DNA from: Candidatus Woesebacteria bacterium UBA5073
Lineage (GTDB): Bacteria; Patescibacteriota; Microgenomatia; UBA8517
DNA length: 9,756 bases
Assembly: GCA_002415845.1 (NCBI GenBank)
Contig: DIAR01000030.1
Coordinates: 1-9,756 of the forward strand
Reading direction: 5' to 3'
The translations under genes were made by a program, and so were the position numbers. Shown piece by piece: positions 6,936-9,756 of the stretch. Each line of letters begins with the position of its first letter. The first letter of the stretch is position 1. The notes below the pieces were generated by a model, which had not been told where the DNA came from, did not search any database, and saw only the letters and a list, made by a program, of their open reading frames with translations.

Positions 6936-7010
6936 TGGGTCGTAGTCGAATGGTTAAGACATCTGGTTTGATAAATCAGAAGACTCAAGGTTCAAATCCT
7001 TGCGACTCAA
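6936..7010 (+). tRNA. tRNA-like gene 2, Gln-like body with enlarged anticodon arm
   Basis: Acceptor TGGGTCG (6936-6942) pairs with CGACTCA (7003-7009) with one G-U; the discriminator is A7010. T8-A9 are present, the D stem is GTC/GAC (6945-6947, 6958-6960), the variable loop AGACT, and the T stem CAAGG/CCTTG is perfect around TTCAAAT (6991-6997). The U1-A72 start and D arm recall bacterial tRNA-Gln. The anticodon arm is 19 bases (6962-6980), two more than standard: it can form a 6-bp stem TCTGGT/ATCAGA with a 7-base loop TTGATAA (triplet GAT, Ile-like), or a 5-bp stem with a 9-base loop. A Gln TTG anticodon cannot be placed in a normal loop. No CCA is encoded. Likely a real structured RNA; amino-acid identity is left open. 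Confidence 0.65.
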
Positions 7011-7272
7011 ATGGCTTTAATGGCCTGATAAAGTGGATACCATCAAGTCGGTGGTATTCCTGGAATTCAAACCTTTTGGTGCTTCTAGAGCATCGAAGTG
7101 GTTGTCTAATCCGTCTCGTCAATACTTGTATCAGGTCTAGTCAGGGAGAGATGGATAGATTGCTCTTTGTTAATTTTAGATTAAGGCATATTCTGTGGCA
7201 GATCACCGATATAAATCGGACCCATGCCGATCGAGGCAAGTATCTTGCCGTACAGAAATTTGCCTAACTGCG
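7011..7272 (+). other. Hairpin-rich stretch after tRNA-like 2, no gene recognised
   Basis: No start-to-stop frame here looks like a protein; the longest simply runs through tRNA-like 2. Short stems are GGATACC/GGTATTC (7035-7059), GGTGCT/AGCATC (7078-7094), GGCAT/ATGCC (7185-7189, 7224-7228) enclosing CCGAT/ATCGG with an ATAA loop (7206-7219), and GGCAAG/CTTGCC with a TAT loop (7235-7249). The GGCAT/CCGAT/GGCAAG group makes a compact fold of about 65 bases. Confidence 0.4.
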
Positions 7273-7350
7273 GTCGGAACTATTTGTCAAAATAACTGTC
7301 AGTGACACCAGCGTTACTGAAAAGATTTTGAAGCTATAAATAGTTCCGAC
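7273..7350. repeat. Long hairpin with 13-bp perfect stem
   Basis: Bases 7273-7285 (GTCGGAACTATTT) are the exact reverse complement of 7338-7350. Further in, TCAAAAT (7287-7293) pairs with ATTTTGA (7325-7331), and CAGTGAC pairs with GTTACTG with one G-U, around an ACCAGC loop. The three nested helices give a rod of 78 bases with small internal loops. No T run follows on the + strand, so it is not a simple terminator. It could be an RNA stem, or the inverted arms of a small non-autonomous element; no flanking target duplication was seen. Confidence 0.6.
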
Positions 7351-7361
7351 ATAAAAATATC

Positions 7362-7429
7362 GCCAGGCGAAATTATTCACAATCAACATACATTGTTGAA
7401 AACTGAAAATTAGCCTGGCTTTACTTTTT
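7362..7429 (+). terminator. Terminator-like hairpin ending the RNA island
   Basis: GCCAGGC (7362-7368) pairs perfectly with GCCTGGC (7413-7419), followed at once by TTTACTTTTT (7420-7429). The intervening bases hold a secondary stem (TTCA-CAAT against ATTG-T-TGAA, one bulge), so the helix is long and imperfect. A GC-rich closing stem and T-rich tail fit Rho-independent termination, placed just before the ruvC promoter. The large loop lowers certainty. Confidence 0.5.
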
Positions 7430-7432
7430 AAT

Positions 7433-7455
7433 GAGTCTTTAAGCTATAATGACTC
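7433..7455 (+). promoter_or_regulatory. ruvC -10 box within a short inverted repeat; leaderless start
   Basis: A perfect TATAAT lies at 7445-7450, only 6 bases before the ruvC ATG (7457). Transcription would begin on or beside the A of the ATG, so the mRNA should be leaderless; indeed no Shine-Dalgarno is present. The -35 region is poor (TTTACT 7420-7425 at 19 bases spacing is the best). GAGTC (7433-7437) and GACTC (7451-7455) form a 5-base-arm inverted repeat around the -10 box, which could be an operator or chance. Confidence 0.55.
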
Positions 7456-7456
7456 T

Positions 7457-7966
7457 ATGCTTATTTTAGGGATTGATCCGGGAACGGCTACAACCGGTTA
7501 TGGAGTTATAGAAACCCTAAAAAAAGACTACAAAGTATTGGACTTCGGACTCATCGAAACCAACAAAGATGGTGAAAAGGGAAAGCGCCTCATTCATATC
7601 AATAAAGAATTAACTTCTCTTATTAAGAAAGTAAAACCCGATTGTATTGCTTTGGAGAAATTGTTCTTTTCCGTCAATGCTAAAACGGCTATGGCTGTCA
7701 GTCAGGCCATCGGTGTTATTTTGTATACGGCAGCCCGTGCCAATGTAACCGTTTTTGAATATGCTCCCGGAACAATCAAGAAAGTTATTTCCGGTGATGG
7801 TCGAAGTGATAAAAAAATGATGCAGAAAGCCCTGCGAAAACTACTGGGCGCTAAGGTTAGAAGCAGAGCTCACGGAAAAACGCATTTTGACAATTCGGCT
7901 GATGGCTTGGCAGTGGCTTTATGTCATGCGTATAATATAGAAAAGGGGGTGAGTATAAGTGGCTGA
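7457..7966 (+). CDS. ruvC: Crossover junction endodeoxyribonuclease RuvC
   Basis: A 169-residue protein of normal RuvC length. It opens with LGIDPGTATTGYGVI (catalytic D7), has ALEKLFF (E67), the FEYAPGTIKKVISGDG stretch, and ends with HFDNSADGLAVALCH (D149). RuvC cuts Holliday junctions as a dimer in the RNase H fold, working with the RuvAB motor, which is not encoded here. When DNSADGLA is aligned with the E. coli ADAADALA motif, D149 matches D141 but the D138 position is N146; D145 sits just before it and might take over. The gene appears to have its own leaderless promoter. It overlaps the next gene by 8 bases. Confidence 0.95.
   Translation: MLILGIDPGTATTGYGVIETLKKDYKVLDFGLIETNKDGEKGKRLIHINKELTSLIKKVKPDCIALEKLFFSVNAKTAMAVSQAIGVILYTAARANVTVFEYAPGTIKKVISGDGRSDKKMMQKALRKLLGAKVRSRAHGKTHFDNSADGLAVALCHAYNIEKGVSISG
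7943..7952 (+). promoter_or_regulatory. Strong Shine-Dalgarno for the EF-Tu-domain-2-like gene
   Basis: AAGGGGGTGA differs from the ideal AAGGAGGTGA at one base and lies 6 bases before GTG 7959. It decides that start. It is by far the best ribosome binding site in the window; most other genes have none or rely on overlap. Confidence 0.75.
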
Positions 7967-8213
7967 TTTTAAAATAGGTAAAGTGACTCATTTCTACGAT
8001 AAAATCGGTGTGGCCGTGGTTGAACTGGACGGCGGTCTGGCCGTTGGGGATACGATTAAATTTACCCGAGGCGGTGAGGATATATTGGAGCAAAAGGTTG
8101 AATCGATTCAGGTTGAACACGAAAAGAAGGATTCCGCATCCAAAGGAGATGTGATAGGATTAAAGACCGAAAAAGATGTTAAGGAAGGTGCGGAAGTTTA
8201 CAAGGTCTCATAA
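7959..8213 (+). CDS. Small beta-barrel protein resembling EF-Tu domain 2 / U32 peptidase C-terminal domain
   Basis: An 84-residue protein starting at GTG behind a very good ribosome binding site. The pattern IGKVTHFYDKIGVAVVEL, LAVGDTIKFTRG, VESIQVEH, KGDVIGLK and EGAEVYKV is the layout of the EF-Tu domain 2 beta barrel. It is especially close to the barrel found at the C-terminus of U32-family peptidases, with a conserved V-x-S-x-Q motif. Here it stands alone, with no GTPase or peptidase attached, as often annotated in candidate-phyla genomes as 'translation elongation factor-like protein'. Its function is unknown; RNA or ribosome binding is a guess from the fold. It overlaps ruvC by 8 bases, and its 3' end overlaps the following metallopeptidase gene. 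Confidence 0.8.
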   Translation: MADFKIGKVTHFYDKIGVAVVELDGGLAVGDTIKFTRGGEDILEQKVESIQVEHEKKDSASKGDVIGLKTEKDVKEGAEVYKVS

Positions 8214-8598
8214 AAGTCAGAAAGTTGAGTGGGTAAATGCCCCGGATATCAAAAAAAGGGTGGCCGTTTTAGTTAAGAAACTAAACGAGAACCATCTTGA
8301 TATTTCAAGATTATTTTTCTTCAGGTCGCATTACACCAATACCCGAGCTATCGCCAGGATTTGGGCTTTCCCCAGAATTTGGCAGTTGGCCTTAAAACAA
8401 AAACCGGCTTATTCCATTGAAATTATTTCGGAAAGATTTGATCATTTAAGTGACTCGGAAAAAGATAAAGTTTTAATTCACGAGTTGGCCCATATTCCCC
8501 AGAACTTTTCCGGCAGTTTAGTGCCCCACATCAGACACGGTAAAAGAAAATTCAGCGATAAGGTAAAAAGGATGATTTTAAAATCTAATCTGGCATGA
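8176..8598 (+). CDS. Predicted zinc metallopeptidase (HELAH motif, COG4900-like)
   Basis: A 140-residue protein with a zinc-protease signature HELAH (H102, E103, H106), followed by IPQNFSGSLVPHIRHG, in which H118 or H121 could supply the third ligand. Upstream are FFFRSHYTNTRAIARIWAFPRIWQ and YSIEIISERFDHLS, a layout I recognise from the small predicted metallopeptidases of COG4900, found in archaea, phages and candidate phyla. Substrate and role are unknown. It has no signal peptide or membrane segment, so it is probably cytoplasmic. ATG 8176 overlaps the preceding gene by 38 bases; a GTG at 8188 is a possible alternative. It ends in an ATGA overlap with holA, so the two are likely translationally coupled. 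Confidence 0.78.
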   Translation: MLRKVRKFTRSHKSQKVEWVNAPDIKKRVAVLVKKLNENHLDISRLFFFRSHYTNTRAIARIWAFPRIWQLALKQKPAYSIEIISERFDHLSDSEKDKVLIHELAHIPQNFSGSLVPHIRHGKRKFSDKVKRMILKSNLA

Positions 8599-9272
8599 AC
8601 GTTTTTTTAATTCACGGGGATTATGTTTCAAAAAGCCACGACAGGCTTCTTAAATACATCGAGAAAGCCAAAGAGAAAAAATGGGACATCGAATACTTCG
8701 GTAAAGACCTGAATAAAAACCTGGCCGAACTGCTTTCTTCACAAAATCTGTTCGGTAACGAAAAACTGGTGGTCTGTGAGAGTTTCAGAGAGATAAAACC
8801 CGTTGATCTAAAGTGGCTGAACAAAAACGGGGGTAATTTAAACGGTAATTTATTAATATACGCCGACACCATTTTAAATGACGGCGATGTAAAAAATATT
8901 CCTTTTCTTAAAAAGACCGAAGAATATAAACTGCCTAAAGTTATTTTTGATTTTATGTCCTCTTTTTATCCCGGCAACAGCCTTAATTGTTTAAAATATT
9001 TGAAGGCCGTTACCGAAACCGAACCGCCGGAATTTGTCTTCAGTCTTCTTTCAAAACAGTTAAGGGATTTATATTGGGTAAAGGTTAACGCCTCCAACAT
9101 TCCGTATCCTTCATGGAGAGTCGAAAAACTGGAAAGACAGGCCAACCGCTTCACGATTGCGGAGTTAAAGCAAACAATTAATCAATTTTCCCATATGGAT
9201 ATTAAGGCTAAAACATCCGATGATTCAATCATGAATTTACTTGACCTTTTTATTGCAACTAAGCTAGAATGA
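8595..9272 (+). CDS. holA: DNA polymerase III delta subunit (clamp loader), short form
   Basis: 225 residues, against about 330-345 for typical HolA. Recognisable parts are the N-terminal FLIHGDY, the LLSSQNLFGNEKLVV stretch, and a C-terminal helical domain with LLSKQLRDLYWVK, a W-R-V-E-KLERQANRF segment, KQTINQFSHMDIKAKTS and LLDLFIATKL. HolA opens the beta clamp in the loader complex and so supports DnaE, encoded at the left of the window. The shortening falls in the N-terminal and middle AAA-like part, while the C-terminal collar domain looks complete. The start overlaps the previous stop as ATGA. Sequence divergence is high, so the call rests on the motif order. Confidence 0.85.
   Translation: MNVFLIHGDYVSKSHDRLLKYIEKAKEKKWDIEYFGKDLNKNLAELLSSQNLFGNEKLVVCESFREIKPVDLKWLNKNGGNLNGNLLIYADTILNDGDVKNIPFLKKTEEYKLPKVIFDFMSSFYPGNSLNCLKYLKAVTETEPPEFVFSLLSKQLRDLYWVKVNASNIPYPSWRVEKLERQANRFTIAELKQTINQFSHMDIKAKTSDDSIMNLLDLFIATKLE
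9241..9270 (+). promoter_or_regulatory. Candidate promoter for the phosphohexomutase gene inside holA
   Basis: TTGACC (9241-9246) and TAGAAT (9265-9270), each 5 of 6 to consensus, are separated by 18 bases. Initiation near 9277 would leave a leader of about 5 bases before ATG 9282. The arrangement copies the rplS promoter: same 18-base spacer, buried in the end of the upstream gene, almost no leader. Pattern evidence only. Confidence 0.55.
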
Positions 9273-9281
9273 ATCTCATTA

Positions 9282-9756
9282 ATGGATATCGATTCTTCAA
9301 TCTTCAAGTCGTATGACATCAGGGGTGTTTATCCGGCTTCTTTAAACGAAAAGGTTGCCTATAAATTCGGACAGGCCTACACAGCGCTTCTTAAAAAGGA
9401 AAATCCGGGGAAAGAACTAAATATTGTCGTCGGTTGTGATATGCGACTATCTTCCCCATCCTTAAAAGAAAATCTGATTAAGGGTTTAACCGATTCCGGC
9501 TGTAATGTGGTTGATGTCGGTTTGGTTTCAACCCCGACTTTTTACTTCGCCGTAGCTTTTTATAAATTTGATGGCGGGGTTCAGGTTTCGGCTTCGCATA
9601 ATCCCAAAGAATACAACGGTTTTAAGCTGGTTAGAGCGGGAGGAAAGCCGATAAGTGGTGATAAAGGCATCTATGAAATACGGGACATGATTATCAAAAA
9701 CGATTTTGCCCCTTCGGAGAAAAAAGGAACAGTGACGGTAAAAGCCAATGTTTTGG
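9282..9756 (+). CDS. Phosphomannomutase/phosphoglucomutase, N-terminal part (3' truncated)
   Basis: The frame is open from ATG 9282 to the window end, giving 158 residues of the alpha-D-phosphohexomutase superfamily. FKSYDIRGVYP is the usual opening of domain 1, VVGCDMRLSS follows, and QVSASHNPKEYNGFK carries the catalytic serine (S105) that holds the phosphate. These enzymes interconvert hexose 1- and 6-phosphates through a 1,6-bisphosphate intermediate, feeding sugar nucleotides for polysaccharide and glycan synthesis. Glucose versus mannose preference depends on domain 3, which is outside the window, so no gene symbol is given. It lies 9 bases after holA with its own likely promoter. Confidence 0.94.
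   Translation, partial: MDIDSSIFKSYDIRGVYPASLNEKVAYKFGQAYTALLKKENPGKELNIVVGCDMRLSSPSLKENLIKGLTDSGCNVVDVGLVSTPTFYFAVAFYKFDGGVQVSASHNPKEYNGFKLVRAGGKPISGDKGIYEIRDMIIKNDFAPSEKKGTVTVKANVL

Larger units (their letters stand above)
6523..7429 (+). ncRNA. Structure-rich non-coding island, possible long ornate RNA(s) with two tRNA-like domains
   Basis: Between tatD and ruvC there is no convincing protein gene over about 970 bases. The stretch instead contains a dozen strong self-complementary segments. In order these include: CCATTCT/AGGATGG (6534-6558), GGAAGCAT/ATGCTTCC (6638-6684), tRNA-like 1, GGAGCCG/CGGTTCC inside AACCAC/GTGGTT (6802-6853), GGTACAAAG/CTTTGTACC (6855-6916), tRNA-like 2, GGATACC/GGTATTC (7035-7059), GGTGCT/AGCATC (7078-7094), GGCAT/ATGCC (7185-7228), GGCAAG/CTTGCC (7235-7249), a 13-bp stem (7273-7350) and a terminator-like hairpin. 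I could not match it to RNase P RNA, tmRNA, SRP RNA or a self-splicing intron. Whether it is one transcript or several is unknown; the bounds are a guess from the candidate promoter and terminator. Confidence 0.4.

Noticed and set aside
6935..7267. A 110-codon open frame on + across tRNA-like 2 and the following stretch
   Set aside because: It runs through the tRNA-like fold, its product resembles no family, and its composition is unlike the neighbouring proteins.
7252..7267. ACAGAAATTTGCC, reminiscent of the 3' P4 strand of RNase P RNA
   Set aside because: No matching GAAAGTCC-type 5' strand and no P10/P11 core was found on the + strand upstream, so the likeness is probably chance; a cmscan run would settle it.
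6523..7429. tmRNA, SRP RNA, T-box, group I or group II intron as the identity of the island
   Set aside because: No tmRNA tag frame or GG-TTCGAC start, no GGAAG-AGCAG SRP core, no T-box sequence, no paired group I R/S elements and no 34-base domain V were seen.
1..9756. CRISPR arrays, insertion sequences, transposase or integrase genes
   Set aside because: No regularly spaced direct repeats and no mobile-element protein were seen anywhere in the window.

Overview
The window looks like part of a chromosome from an ultra-small, host-dependent bacterium of the Candidate Phyla Radiation (Patescibacteria), perhaps the Microgenomates side. This is inferred from four things: very tight gene packing on one strand; short versions of housekeeping proteins (a 225-residue HolA and an L19 with a short N-terminus); a small stand-alone protein resembling EF-Tu domain 2 and the U32-peptidase C-terminal domain; and a SurA-like lipid-distal protein without a PPIase domain. 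The genetic code appears standard, since TAA, TAG and TGA are all used as stops. No phylogenetic test was possible.

Left part (1-6487): the 3' end of gatB, then dnaE, rplS, a glyoxalase-II-like metallo-beta-lactamase-fold hydrolase, a membrane-anchored SurA-N-like protein and tatD. All are on the + strand. Gaps are 0 to 32 bases and the hydrolase probably overlaps rplS, so they read as one block with internal promoters. One good internal promoter lies at the end of dnaE and would give an almost leaderless rplS mRNA.

Middle part (6488-7456): about 970 bases without a credible protein gene. It holds two tRNA-like genes (6719-6799 and 6936-7010). Their acceptor stems, D arms and T loops are good, but both have enlarged anticodon arms, and the first also has a bulged T stem. 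Around them is a dense series of perfect or near-perfect inverted repeats, including a 13-bp stem at 7273-7350 and a possible pseudoknot at 6855-6929. The stretch ends in a terminator-like hairpin (7362-7429). I could not match it to tmRNA, RNase P RNA, SRP RNA, a T-box, or a group I or II intron. It is the most unusual part of the window.

Right part (7457-9756): ruvC, expressed from a TATAAT box only 6 bases before its ATG; then the small EF-Tu-domain-2-like gene, a predicted HELAH metallopeptidase, holA, and the 5' end of a phosphomannomutase/phosphoglucomutase gene. Overlaps of 4 to 38 bases join the first four. The mutase has its own promoter, buried in the 3' end of holA.

Taken together, the window carries replication (DnaE polymerase and HolA clamp-loader subunit), recombination (RuvC), translation (GatB, L19, tRNA-like RNAs), nuclease and hydrolase housekeeping, and sugar-phosphate metabolism feeding cell-envelope polysaccharide.
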